Made by a program: the position numbers and the translations under genes. Below the pieces are notes generated by a model. It ran no database searches, had not been told where the DNA came from, and saw only the letters and a program-made list of their open reading frames with translations. From Apis mellifera (lineage: Eukaryota > Arthropoda > Insecta > Hymenoptera > Apidae), in contig NC_037642.1 of the NCBI RefSeq assembly GCF_003254395.2, forward strand, positions 5,203,903 through 5,267,902: 64,000 nt of DNA. Direction: 5' to 3'. This document shows positions 49,642 through 60,688 of this stretch, piece after piece (position 1 is the first letter of the stretch; each line of letters opens with the position of its first letter).

Positions 49642-50890
49642 ATTATTTAATAAATTAATTAACCTCGCGTTAAATTGTTATAAATAAATTAATTATCCGC
49701 GATTATATATAAAAATTGTGGATAGAAATATTCAATTTTTTAATAAATTAATTAGTTTCGCGTTAAATCGTTATAAATAAATTAATTATCCGTGATTATA
49801 TATAAAAATTGTGGATAGAAATATTCAATTTTTTAATAAATTAATTAGTTTCACGTTAAATCGTTATAAATAAATTAATTATCCGCGATTATATATAAAA
49901 ATTGTGGATAGAAATATTCAATTTTTTAGTAAATTTATTAGTCTCGCGTTAAATCGTTATAAATAAATTAATTATAATAAAATATAACAAATAAATTAAT
50001 TATTCGCGATTATATATAAAAATTGTGGATAGAAATATTCAATTTTTTAATAAATTAATTAGTTTCGCGTTAAATCGTTATAATAAATAAATTATAATAA
50101 AATATAATAAAATATAACAAATAAATTAATTATCCGCGATTATATATAAAAATTGTGGATAGAAATATTCAATTTTTTAGTAAATTAATTAGTCTCGCGT
50201 TAAATCATTATAAATAAATTAATTAATCTCGCGTTAAATCATTATAATAAATAAATTATAATAAAATATAACAAATAAATTAATTATTCGTGATTATATA
50301 TAAAAATTGTGGATAGAAATATTCAATTTTTTAGTAAATTAATTAGTTTCGTATTAAATCGTTATAAATAAATTAATTATTCGCGATTATATATAAAAAT
50401 TGTGGATAGAAATATTCAATTTTTTAATAAATTAATTAGTTTCGTGTTAAATCGTTATAAATAAATTAATTATTCGCGATTATATATAAAAATTGTGGAT
50501 AGAAATATTCAATTTTTTAATAAATTAATTAGTTTCGCGTTAAATCGTTATAAATAAATTAATTAGTCTCGCGTTAAATCATTATAATAAATAAATTAAA
50601 TAAAATAAAATAAATAAAATATAATAAAATATAACAAATAAATTAATTATCCGCGATTATATATAAAAATTCTTAATGGAAATATTCAATTTTTTAGTAA
50701 ATTAATTAGCCTCACGTTAAATCGTAATAAATAAATTAATTATTCGCAATTATAAAAATTGTAGATAAAAATATCCAATTTTTTAATAAATTAATTAGCC
50801 TCGCGTTAAATCGTTATAAATAACTTAATTATCCACGATATAATATTAAATATCCACAATTATATAAAAAATTGTAAATAAAAATACATT
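49642..50890. repeat. AT-rich tandem array, 93-bp unit, about 11 copies
   Basis: The marker ATTGTGGATAGAAATATT recurs at 49715, 49808, 49901, 50022, 50152, 50306, 50399 and 50492. Three diverged versions follow at 50669, 50758 and 50871. The basic period is 93 bp. Longer spacings (121, 130, 154, 177) come from extra ATAAAATATAACAAATAAAT-type spacers or an additional half unit. Each basic unit carries two AAATTAATTA blocks with TAATTA cores, one before a TTTCGCGTTAAATCG segment and one before a CCGCGATTATATATAA segment. Divergence rises toward the right end, as expected where homogenisation fades. Confidence 0.95.
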
Positions 50891-51368
50891 ATAAAAGAAC
50901 GAATGTCGAAACAAAAAAAAAAAAAATCCAATCCTTTTATCTTTCCATCCGAAATCGACATTCATCTTCAGTTAATTATTTCTTAACTTCCCTCTCGAGA
51001 ATCTCCAATCCAAAGAGATATCTATCTATTTATATTTTTCACGTTCCATCACGGGACAATCCCGTTACATTATTCATTCGCGTACGTATAGACCGATCTT
51101 TAATTTTTCCCTTTAATCGCGTCACGTAACACAACAACGTCCATAACGTCGTTTATCCTTAATAAATTCGTTCCCCCCATTTCGCAAATCGAATAATCGG
51201 CCATCGTGCACGATCGCTCGAAAGCGTGTACAACACTTTATCGCATCCGTCCAAGTAGAGAGAAGAACTCGTCTCAACGAGTCCCCCCCCCTCCTCGCGG
51301 GATTATTTTCTAGAAAGTCAAACGGGCCCGTTCGATAATTACTGTTGGCAGGTAAATAGAGAGGAGAA
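50891..51368. other. Noncoding stretch
   Basis: AT-rich DNA with an A-run near 50914-50926 leads to a GC-richer patch starting at about 51150. No gene is recognised. A C8 run lies near 51284-51291. Confidence 0.55.
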
Positions 51369-51386
51369 GGGGGAGGGAGGGAGGGG
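51369..51386 (+). other. Canonical G-quadruplex motif
   Basis: GGGGG, GGG, GGG and GGGG separated by single A. It lies within a GC-richer patch (51150-51720) that also has C-runs on both sides. No gene is recognised nearby. Confidence 0.82.
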
Positions 51387-54300
51387 AGCGTGCATTTTTC
51401 CACCGGGGTTAATTAAGATTAATTGAACGAGGGGGAGAAACCGGTGTACCCGCCCCCCTCCCACGCGATATTTCAATCGGTCGACGTCGGTCGTTAGCCG
51501 TCGTCGTAGCCGTCGTCGATCTTTGAAGGAGGCCTTTTTTTTGAAAAGCCTTTCGCGGCTCACTCGCGACTTCTCCTTTCACCCGTGGCCGTCGGCGTTT
51601 CAATAAAAACGCGTAGAAAGTGCGGGACGTCATGCACCGCATCGCCACGAACGATGAAGGGGACGAGATACACGAGGCGAGCGTCTTGAGGAGGAGAGGG
51701 AGGAGGGACGTATCGAGGCTCACTGTTCTTCCATATTGAATAAATTTCAACGCGAGGGGGATAATCGAACAAGTTCATCGGGGCACACGCGCAGATACTC
51801 GCGTGAGAATAATGCAGTCGCGGATGCTACTCGAGTTTGATCGTGATAAATGGTGTGTACACGTTATTTTCGTTAAATGGGCGAGATCGAGATTAAAGGT
51901 AGACGATCGAAAATGGAATATCGAATTCGGATGAATTTCGAGTAGAAATGGATTCGGATGGTTGGAAAAATTTTCTCGAAGGAAATGAAAAATTGTGGAT
52001 ACTTTTTGAAGTAATTTATTTCGATGAATTTTAATTTTAATTAAACGTTGATTCAAATTGACTCTCGGTATCAACTTGAAAGGAACACGTTCTCTTCATC
52101 TCGTATTATTTAATATATTTATTCACGAATCTTGGAAAAATATTATTTTTATTTAACATAAAAAAGAAATGGCGGTAAATTAGAAGATCACAATTTCAGC
52201 TAAAAATATCTTGAATTTCGAGACACTACGCATTTACCGATTTTATTTCGCGATTACAATCCCATTGAATTTCCGCGCCGAATCTAATTATTCGCTCGTT
52301 TTGTGTACGCGTGCCCCTATTCTATCGGGGCCTCGAATACCTTCAGTTCCCACAGAATACACGGAATACCTACGATTCGTCGATGATTATCCCGCTCTAT
52401 GTATCAACGTCATCGCAGGATCCATTGTTTTGGCCAAGCTGGAATTGCGAATCCCTCGAGATATTCATCTCTACCGGCCGCGATTCACAATTGCCATATT
52501 ACCAATACCTTAAACTAATGCCGGACGCGACGCGGGTAACAATCTACGTGGATGGAAAGAACAGAAGATAAAAATTGTACGAAAAAAGAAAATTCATCAG
52601 AATTATAGAAAAATGGGGATATTTATTCACGTTTCGTGCATTGCATTAGAAGATGAGAAAATTTAAATTGTAATTAAGAATCATTGCATCGTGTATTTGA
52701 TCCTTATATATCATTACTTTCGAAATTTCCATTTGTGTCTCCGTTTTGGACTCGATATTTAATTCAATTTCATTACAGAATAACTGAAATCGAAGAACGA
52801 ATGAACACAAAGATTAAGAAAAATTAAGAAAATTCGAAGAAGATGGAAGAAAGAATAGACTAATTTGAAGAAATTAAAAATTTCGATTATAATCGATCGA
52901 CGATGAAACGAATGATAATCCGGATTAAATTTGTGGAAAAACATTTGAACGATGGGAATATCATCGTATCTTTATCGTTTCATTGTGAAAGAGGGGAAGG
53001 GGAATAATATCATAGTCCTGCGCCCTATTCTCATAATATTTGGTTAAACGTGGGGAGCAGGTTACCGTGTAACCCGCAAACTACCGTCTATGATAACGGC
53101 GGCGGAGATAACGGAGGCCGGATTTTCATGAAGCGGTCCGTTCACGGGACAAAAATGTTATTCATAGGTCTTTATCTCTTATATGGCATGGAACGTAGTG
53201 ATCTTTGAAGCACCGTATCGGCGGATGAAGCTGTTGAAAACTCGCCAATATGCTTGCTTCCATGCAACAACTTCCTTTCGAGTTACGTTAATATTATTAA
53301 AGATTTTCAGAGGAAGATGTTTCACGCACGATCGAATTCACTGAAGAAATAATAAAGAAGGAAGATAGATTTTAAAAAAAGGATACCATCTATCTATTTT
53401 AATTTTCAACGAAGAAGATGTTCATTCGAATCGCTGTTACCATTGTCACTCTTCGAATCAAATTGATATAGCAATTTCTTAATGTGATGAATCACGTTTC
53501 AAGTTGTAAATAAGTAATTTTACGATAGTTATAAAGTGAGAAATAAATAATTGATGTTCCATCGTATCGAGATTAAAATTTGAAACGTCCCATGGACGAA
53601 GAAAAGATGGACGAGTATACGTTAGGCTAATTAAATTTTATTTTTATACTTTTCTCCACTTTCAAATGAAAATGACGCTTTAATGGAAGCGTAAGGAGGC
53701 ACCGGAGGCACCGTTTACATTGCACTCTCGCGGTGCAACAGAGCTTTACGACAAAGAAAAGTCATCAGCCAGCCACCTTATTCACCGAATCTCGCTTCGC
53801 GCCACTTCCGCTTGTTCCCGACACCAAAGAGCTCGAGGGTCAACGTTTTCGTCGCCTCCCGGATCCAAATAAAACGGGAGGCGTTTTTGGGAAACGAGAC
53901 CACAGAAAGCCTCAGTTTCTGCCCGCCGCTATTCAAAACTTTTTGATCCCGTGTTCAACGTGATTGTTGACAACTAAATTTTCAATATGTGGTACGAGGT
54001 TTGGAGGGATAAAAAAAAAGAGAGAGAGAAAGAAAAAAATTGATCTTTCAATCTCTGAAAAATATAAATTCTTTCGAAAACTTTTTTTTTGTATGCAACG
54101 TTGAAGATCAAACCGATGGAAATTCGAAAAATGATCTTTTTATCTCCTTTCGAGAAAAGTTTCGATGAAAGAATGAATTAAAATTCTATACGATTCTTTA
54201 TATTCGTTATAAAATCGTGGAAATTATTATCATTAATATTATTATTCGGAAATAAAACCGTCAAACTATCTTCGTAAGAATAATCCTCCTCTCGTCGAAG

Positions 54301-54555
54301 AAACGAAACTTCTTCCTCGAGAATAAATCTCCTCTAAAAATAAAAGTTGGCACGCAGCGTTCAAAACAAAAAGAGGAAAAATTATTCAACGCATAAAAAT
54401 TCGCTGTAAAGATCGCGGTGGATGGGCGAGGACAAAAAGATGGCGGTTAATTTCAAGTTGGTCCGCTAACGAGCGATTTTTGCCGGGAACCACAACCACA
54501 ACCCTCAGCCATTTCTTCCACGTCCATCTCCCTTTCCGCGTGTGAAACTCTTCTT
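51387..54555. other. Noncoding stretch with two GC-richer patches
   Basis: No gene is recognised. A patch at 51387-51770 has CGTCGT-rich sequence and overlapping minus-strand frames of 72-113 codons without known domains. A second patch at about 53020-53280 is compact, has stops in all frames and looks like a conserved noncoding element. The rest is AT-rich. Confidence 0.5.
53020..53280. promoter_or_regulatory. GC-richer patch, candidate regulatory element
   Basis: A sharply bounded block with GGCGGCGGAG near 53099 and GATAACGG strings, closed in all reading frames and flanked by AT-rich DNA. The composition contrast suggests constraint, but no specific site is diagnostic. Confidence 0.3.
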
Positions 54556-54576
54556 ATCTCTCTCTCTCTCTCTCTT
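54556..54576. repeat. (TC)n microsatellite
   Basis: About ten TC units ending in TTTCAG, which also resembles a 3' splice site; no exon is visible downstream. Confidence 0.92.
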
Positions 54577-55604
54577 TCAGATAGAGAAAGGGGCACGTTT
54601 TGTAATGAAGAGGTGGAATCAAGCGACTGCCAGACGCCGTCTGAATTTTCGTCGAGAATAAGTCAATTACCAACCCTAAGACGGGGAGAGATCCGTCTCG
54701 CAAAGCTTGCCACTCTCCACGGCCACCCCTGAGAAGTTTCGAGTGTCCCGGGATGATATTAATTAGAGCTTCTCTGGAATTGGGTGTATCTGTTTGTTCC
54801 TTTTAATTGCTTGTTTTATTTCTTCCTTGATTTATACGTTGAAGAATTTTCTAATTATTCTTCTTCTTTTTCTTCTTCTTTTGAAATGGTGACAAGAGAT
54901 ATCGTTTGAAATGAGCGATTCTTATTTACGATAAATTTTTATAATAAGATGCATTAATTCTCCCTTACGTAATCTTAAAATTTATCTATTTATTTCAGAA
55001 CAAAATTTTTGAAAAAATTCTTATCGAACCATTATAATCTTTGTATAAATTAATCGATAATCAATCTTTGCTCGATACTTCAACCACAAAAAAAAAAAGA
55101 AAGAAAAGAAACTGGACGAGCTACAAATTGTCACGTCACTTTCGATCCAAAATAATATATTGAATCGCGTGATCGTGTTGCAGTGACCCGTTAAAAGCTG
55201 TCGAAACCCTTTCGACCGCCCCCATGGCCGGTGACACCTCGATCGAAACGCGTCGAAAACGGGATCGAAACCGCCCTTCCTCTCGGCACATTAGACCGTG
55301 GCAAAACACTAATTAATGAAGACAGTGGGGGCGACAACTCATGCACGAATGTCGAGCGCAGCTGCGCACGCGTGTACACCGGCATACGGGGCACGAGATG
55401 CCACATCAATTAGATTAATCACGTGTGCCACGGCCATTTGGATCCGCCGGTGGCCGAAATGCGGGATGACGTTTGTCCAGGCCAACGTGTACGTACTTAA
55501 ACGGCCAATTAATCATCCGTTAGCATCGCCACGTTCGTATATTCTTCAACATTGCTCGACGATGCGATTCGCGCTGATCCAGACAGACGGAATTGCACCT
55601 GACA
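54577..55604. other. Noncoding stretch
   Basis: No gene is recognised. AT-rich spacer lies at 54780-55180, followed by a GC-richer candidate regulatory block listed separately. A 119-codon frame (55316-55675) crosses the block into the tandem array and resembles nothing known. Confidence 0.55.
55185..55545. promoter_or_regulatory. GC-richer block with TAAT and E-box cores, candidate enhancer
   Basis: The block contains GATTAATC (55413-55420) overlapping CACGTG (55420-55425). A CAATTAATCATC string follows near 55505. GATTA cores are bound by Otx/Bicoid-type homeodomains and CACGTG by bHLH factors. This pairing is suggestive but not proof. The block is CpG-rich, sharply bounded and directly upstream of a tandem array. 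Confidence 0.33.
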
Positions 55605-56525
55605 ATTCTCACTCTTTAGTTGTATTTCTATTATTATATACGTTTGTTTGCTGTCGCTTTTTTATCGTAGAATAAAATTTTCGAAATTTATCCGTCGATA
55701 AATAGTAGTTTTCGAAAGTTTCATTCATAAAAATAAATATTCACTTGTTATTTTTCCTGAAAGTTTTACTCCCAAATTCTCACTTTAGTTGTATTTCTAT
55801 TATTATATACGTTTGTTTCCTGTCCCTTTTTTATCGTAGAATAAAATTTTCGAAATTTATTTGTCGATAAATAGTAGTTTTGGAAAGTTTCATTCGAAAT
55901 AATTATTCCTTGGGAATAAAAATAAATATTCACTTGTTATTTTTCCTGAAAGTTTTACTCCCAAATTCTCACTTTAGTTGTATTTCTATTATTATATATC
56001 TTTGTTTCCTGTCTCTTTTTTATCGTAGAATAAAATTTTCGAAATTTATCCATCGATAAATAGTAGTTTTGGAAAGTTTCATTCGAAATAATTATTCCTT
56101 GGGAATAATTATGTTATTTTTCCTGAAAGTTTTACTCCCAAATTCTCACTTTAGTTATATTTCTATTATTATATATTTTTGTTTCCTGTCTCTTTTTTAT
56201 CATAGAATAAAATTTTCGAAATTTATCCGTCGATAAATAGTAGTTTTGGAAAGTTTCATTCGAAATAATTATTCCTTGGGAATAAAAATAAATATTCACT
56301 TGTTATTTTTCCTGAAAGTTTTACTCCCAAATTCTCACTTTAGTTGTATTTCTATTATTATATATCTTTGTTTCCTGCCTTTTTTATCGTAGAATAAAAT
56401 TTTCGAAATTTATCCGTCGATAAATAGTAGTTTTGGGAAATTTCATTCGAAATAATTATTTCTTGGGAATAAAAATAAATATTCACTTGTTATTTTTCCT
56501 GAAAGTTTTACTCTCAAATTCGACA
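55605..56525. repeat. Tandem array, ~180-bp unit, 5 copies
   Basis: Copies are marked by TTAGTT(G/A)TATTTCTATTAT at 55615, 55785, 55974, 56151 and 56340, giving periods of 170, 189, 177 and 189. Length differences come mainly from the presence or absence of a CGAAATAATTATTCCTTGGG segment and of the AAAAATAAATATTCACTTG segment. The array ends with CTGAAAGTTTTACTC. No open frame is common to the copies. Confidence 0.94.
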
Positions 56526-57426
56526 TTTTCCAAATCGTGAGTGTAAAATAGGTTCGATAGGTTTTTCCACTTTATACTTTTTCCTTGATCGAAGGTATCA
56601 GATTCACTTTATAGATTCAATTATTTTAGAAGAAAATGCGTGAAAGTAAATAAACTCGATTTCAATCTCGATATAATTCCCGATATATGAGGTCAAAGGA
56701 TGAAATCGTTTTTTTTTCTTTTTCCAAAAATCGACGAGCGTAACGATCCCTTTTTGCGATCTTGAAATCGCTGAAAGCTTTCAACAAGCGTAAAAAAGTG
56801 TGGCGAGAGGCATTGTGTCTTAATCGACATCCGAGTCGGCCCCCGAGACCAGGCCAAAGAAAAGGGACGTGGAAGGTGTGCGCGTCGCGAAATGCAAAAA
56901 CCACTGAATACACAGACGTTCATCCTAAATCAATAGTCATCGGCGCAAGATTTGTTTGCCCACTACTCATCGGTGGAGATCTTTTCCGCGGTTGAAAGAT
57001 GGAAAATAATTATCAGACTTATTCGATGTATCGTTCCTGGAACGACGTTCAAATCTTCGAATATTTCGTTATTCGTGCAAATTTTTCAACTTTATTACTT
57101 TACCTATCTCAAGTACCGTGTACAATTGCCGTTCAAATTAAAATATTGGAAAACGTATTGGATGATTCAACAATTTTGTTGCAGAATAAACATTAAAATA
57201 GGCCAAGAACTCTTAACTCTTCTCCTCGTGCTAAAATATTTCTTATTCATTCCCCCCCCCTCGTTTCCATGTTGGCTATACAAATATTTATCTAGAATTG
57301 CGCACGAGGTTTTTATTCCATTTGTAAACAATTTTTCAAATGTTTTTTTTTTTAAATATCAAAATATTTATACACGAATCCGTTTTATTTTAATCGAAAT
57401 CGTATTTTCAAATTCACGAATTGTAT
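56526..57426. other. Noncoding stretch
   Basis: No gene is recognised. A small GC-richer patch lies at 56800-56960. A 158-codon plus-strand frame (56952-57428) is Phe/Tyr/Ile-rich, AT-driven and unlike any known family; no signal of selection is visible. A C9 run lies near 57252-57260. Confidence 0.5.
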
Positions 57427-57449
57427 AAACTGATTTTAAAAATCAGTTT
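57427..57449. repeat. Near-perfect 23-bp palindrome
   Basis: AAACTGATTTT and AAAATCAGTTT form exact 11-bp arms around one central A. This is a strong dyad for its length. The loop is too small for a stable RNA hairpin, so a dimeric protein site or chance is more likely. Confidence 0.7.
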
Positions 57450-58839
57450 AATCCCTGAACACTGAGAATACACATCTTGGAGCGTAATATCCAAAGCAAA
57501 TAACTTCCAGAAAATTATCCTTGCTGGAGATTTGTTCATCGAAATATTTCGGAAAAGGGGTTTTTTTTCTACCTGAGTGGCGCTCGTTGAAAAGAGGATC
57601 GATGGAAAATTATACGAAATAATAATCGTGGAACGTGTCCAGAGTAAATGGACCTCGAAAGAATGCATCTGCCACAGAATTGAAGAAAGTTCGGAAGGAA
57701 ACTCGGTCGCTCATTGTCTTCGAACAAAATTTTCACCGTAAATCTTTTCTCCTCCCCTTCGAGGGGAATAATTAACGACCGTGGTGGAATTAATTAAAGA
57801 CGATTTAATAGTGGCGAAATTTTAAGAAAGAACCACTCCACAGTAATTTTTATCCTCTCCGCTTTGGTTAGCGAATATATGAATCCGCTGGATGGAGAAG
57901 AATCTTTTGTTTCTCATCGAAGATGATCATCTTACTATAAATTCGAATTTCTTAAAAAAAAATCTATTACATGCTTTTTGTTTTTTTACAAAAAGCTCCG
58001 TAAAAATTCTTGGAGATATAGATCCATACTCTCTAAATATAAATATAAAATATATCGAAAATCTGAAATTTTTCTTTGGTTTCAGATACGTTTTAATTCA
58101 CCAATAGAACAACGATACGAAACAGGAAGCGAACACGAGTCAGAGAATTATCCTTTTCTTCCTTTCAAACGGAAAAAGGACTCTATTATTAATAATACAA
58201 CTCGTATTGGAGAGAAGAAGAAAGAAAGTATTCGTTTGCAGTTTGTCCAGCGTGGCGGTTGTCTCATTGTGCTCCATCCTCCTCGATACTCGAGGCTGGC
58301 CATGAATGAAGCATCCCCAGCGGGCGGAAAGCTTTCGACACATGCAGAAAATATTTGCCCCGAGAGAGATTTCATCTCTCGCCAAACAAAAGCTCGCTCG
58401 CGTGTCTGCGCGATTCTACCCTTTCTCTCTCTCTCTCTCTCTTTCATCACGTGAATGAAAATCTTGGTTGTATCGTAAACGCGGAAGGCGGCTCCTCGCG
58501 GGGTCGTTGCACCCCGAAGCGGTGCACGTCGAGACAATAGGCGGCTTCTTCGTGAATGGCGCGATTCGTCGCCGCCTCGATCGCATTATTGGTTTTTCTG
58601 CCAATATTTCCCGTTCGATTCGTTTTCCTCTTGCTTTTTCTTTTTTTCTTTTTTCCCCCTCGAATCTCGATCGCGAAAATATCGGGTAATTCGAATCGGA
58701 TGGATGACGGTCAATCGAATTTTTATCCAATGATGGAGAATAATCGGATAATTGTTGTCGGAGAAATTGAGTTTATTATTATTGAATGTGATAATAAAGG
58801 CTTCCCTTAAAGAAAAAAGAAAAAGTGCAAAATCGTCGT
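57450..58839. other. Noncoding stretch
   Basis: No gene is recognised. (TC)n lies at 58422-58442, and a T/C-rich tract near 58628-58660. A 158-codon plus-strand frame (57978-58454) and a 129-codon minus-strand frame (58148-58537) overlap each other, show no domain and end in or start from the (TC)n. Confidence 0.5.
58422..58442. repeat. (TC)n microsatellite
   Basis: About ten TC units between CCCTT and TTCATCACG. Confidence 0.93.
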
Positions 58840-59462
58840 GTATGTTACGTTCAATATTTCTATTTTTCGTTCCAAAGATCAATCAATTTTCTTCTCCTCT
58901 TATTTTCGTTTCAGTACAAAAAAATCCTGTATACTACATTCAATATTTTTATTTTTCCAAATTTTCTTCTTGAAAGAATGAGATTCCCTCTCCTCTTATT
59001 TTCGTTTCAATACGAAAAAATACAAAATCCTGTATACTACATTCAATATTTTTACTTTTTCCAAAGATCGATCGATGGATCAATTTTCTTCTTGAAAGAG
59101 TGACACAGTGAGATTCCCTCTCCTCTTATTTTCGTTTCAATACAAAAAAATACAAAATCTTCTATACTACATTCAATATTTCTACTTTTCGTTCCAAATT
59201 TTCTTCTTGAAAGAATGAGATTCCCTCTCCTCTTATTTTCGTTTCAATACAAAAAAATACAAAATTCTGTATACTAGATTCAATATTTCTTCTTTTCGTT
59301 CCAAAGATCGATCAGTTTTCTTCTTGAAAGAATGAGATTCTCTCTCCTCTTATTTTCGTTTCAATACAAAAAAATCCTGTATACTAGATTCAATATTTCT
59401 ACTTTTCGTTCCAAAGATCGATCAATTTTGAAAGAATGAGAATTCCCTCTCCTCTTGTTTTC
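58840..59462. repeat. Tandem array, ~107-bp unit, about 6 copies
   Basis: TTCAATATTT recurs at 58850, 58939, 59042, 59172, 59279 and 59389 (periods 89, 103, 130, 107, 110). Shared blocks are CCTCTCCTCTTATTTTCGTT, a CAATAC-A-run block, and GTATACTA(C/G)ATTC. Copies differ by loss of the TTCCAAAGATCGATCA or AAAATACAAAAT segments. The arrangement is mosaic, which suggests repeated unequal exchange. There is no coding potential. Confidence 0.92.
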
Positions 59463-60655
59463 AATAATTAATAATAGCATTGTACACGTAGCGAGATAAT
59501 CCGAGTGAATGGACCGAGTGCATTTCCACAAACTTTCTAAGCGCGCGTGTTTTTAAAAGGAAAGATTAATCCCTGTTAGGCAACTTTCCCTGTTAAGTAA
59601 ATTTCATTGAACAACGGGAGAGTGGCGCGATACACGGAAGCCACGCTCGTTTCAAGGAACGGAGAGAGAGAGAGGAGAGAGGAGGGAGGGCAGAAGAAAA
59701 CCGAGACACGCAAACGATCACGGTTTAACGATTCACGAGGGGAGGGGATCTTGTTGGCTTGCAGGTGCAACCGTGTTGCAAGGGGAAAATAAGCTGTCGC
59801 TTTGTCCAACGAGGTTATGGCGGAAGTGTGCCTCGACGCTTCCTCGCTAATGCACTGTGCATACAAGAAGAGGCTCGTCGCTCTTGTCCGGTAGCAAAGT
59901 GAAGAAAAAGGGGAAAAATAAGTAACGAGCGACCTTTGCAATGGTTAAATGTCACGAGAATTCGTAGAGACGTCCCGAGAGAGACGATACGATTGACGGA
60001 TAAAGGGCGGTTTAAGAGTCGAGGAGAAATGTCGAGGAGACGTTTGGAAAATATATATACTGTTGTAAATTTAAGCGAAATCGTCTTTGTAAATTTCAAG
60101 TTCAATGAAATAAAATATAGAAATAATATCTTCCCTTTCGATCTCTGTTCGAAGCAATAATAAATAAGTAAGTGATAATTGTTTGAAAAAGAGGAAGAGG
60201 AGATTCCATCGAAAGGAATTGGGATTCGATTCGAAGAGAAATCCATGGCAAATGTTAAGGAACGGTGATAAAGTTTGAAAAGTATCGAGAAGGAACACGG
60301 ATTATTAGAAAGGAATTCGAATTCATGGATAATGATTTTCAGTTTCTGGCAAAAGGGTCATTTCTTGGTAACGAGATTTCGAAAATTTAACGCAGAGAGT
60401 TTTATTATGAACCGTGAAAACGCGTTGCAGAATTTCTGCAGAAGAGAGACGCGCGGTTACGTAAAATATATTCCCGTTGCCGGGTTGAGGCACAATTGCT
60501 CTTTCGATCTGTACATATTTTATTAGTTACGTTAACTCAGCGCGCAGTTTGTGAAACCAAACTGTTATTTGATTTTCTCATTTCTCTCGCTCGTGTTGTA
60601 AAAATTTTATTTCGTTCACCCCTCTTTTCTCCCTTTTTCAAACAATTTCCACGTC

Positions 60656-60657
<2 letters not shown>
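59463..60657. other. Noncoding stretch
   Basis: No gene is recognised. A GC-richer patch lies at 59490-60010. A 121-codon minus-strand frame (59576-59941) and a 143-codon minus-strand frame (59815-60246) overlap in different frames and match nothing known. Confidence 0.5.
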
Positions 60658-60686
<29 letters not shown>

Positions 60687-60688
60687 CA
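60658..60688. repeat. (TC)15 microsatellite
   Basis: A perfect run of about 14-15 TC units, likely polymorphic. Confidence 0.96.

Noticed and set aside
49642..50890. CRISPR-like regular repeat
   Set aside because: The whole unit is repeated without unique spacers and the DNA is animal in character.
54556..54582. (TC)n followed by TTTCAG as a genuine 3' splice site
   Set aside because: The sequence downstream has no open frame of note and no donor at a sensible distance with exon-like character.
56952..57428. 158-codon plus-strand frame rich in Phe, Tyr and Ile
   Set aside because: AT-driven composition, no clear signal peptide or domain, and a second frame is open in the same place.
57978..58454. 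158-codon plus-strand frame
   Set aside because: Overlaps a 129-codon minus-strand frame and runs into a (TC)n; no known domain.
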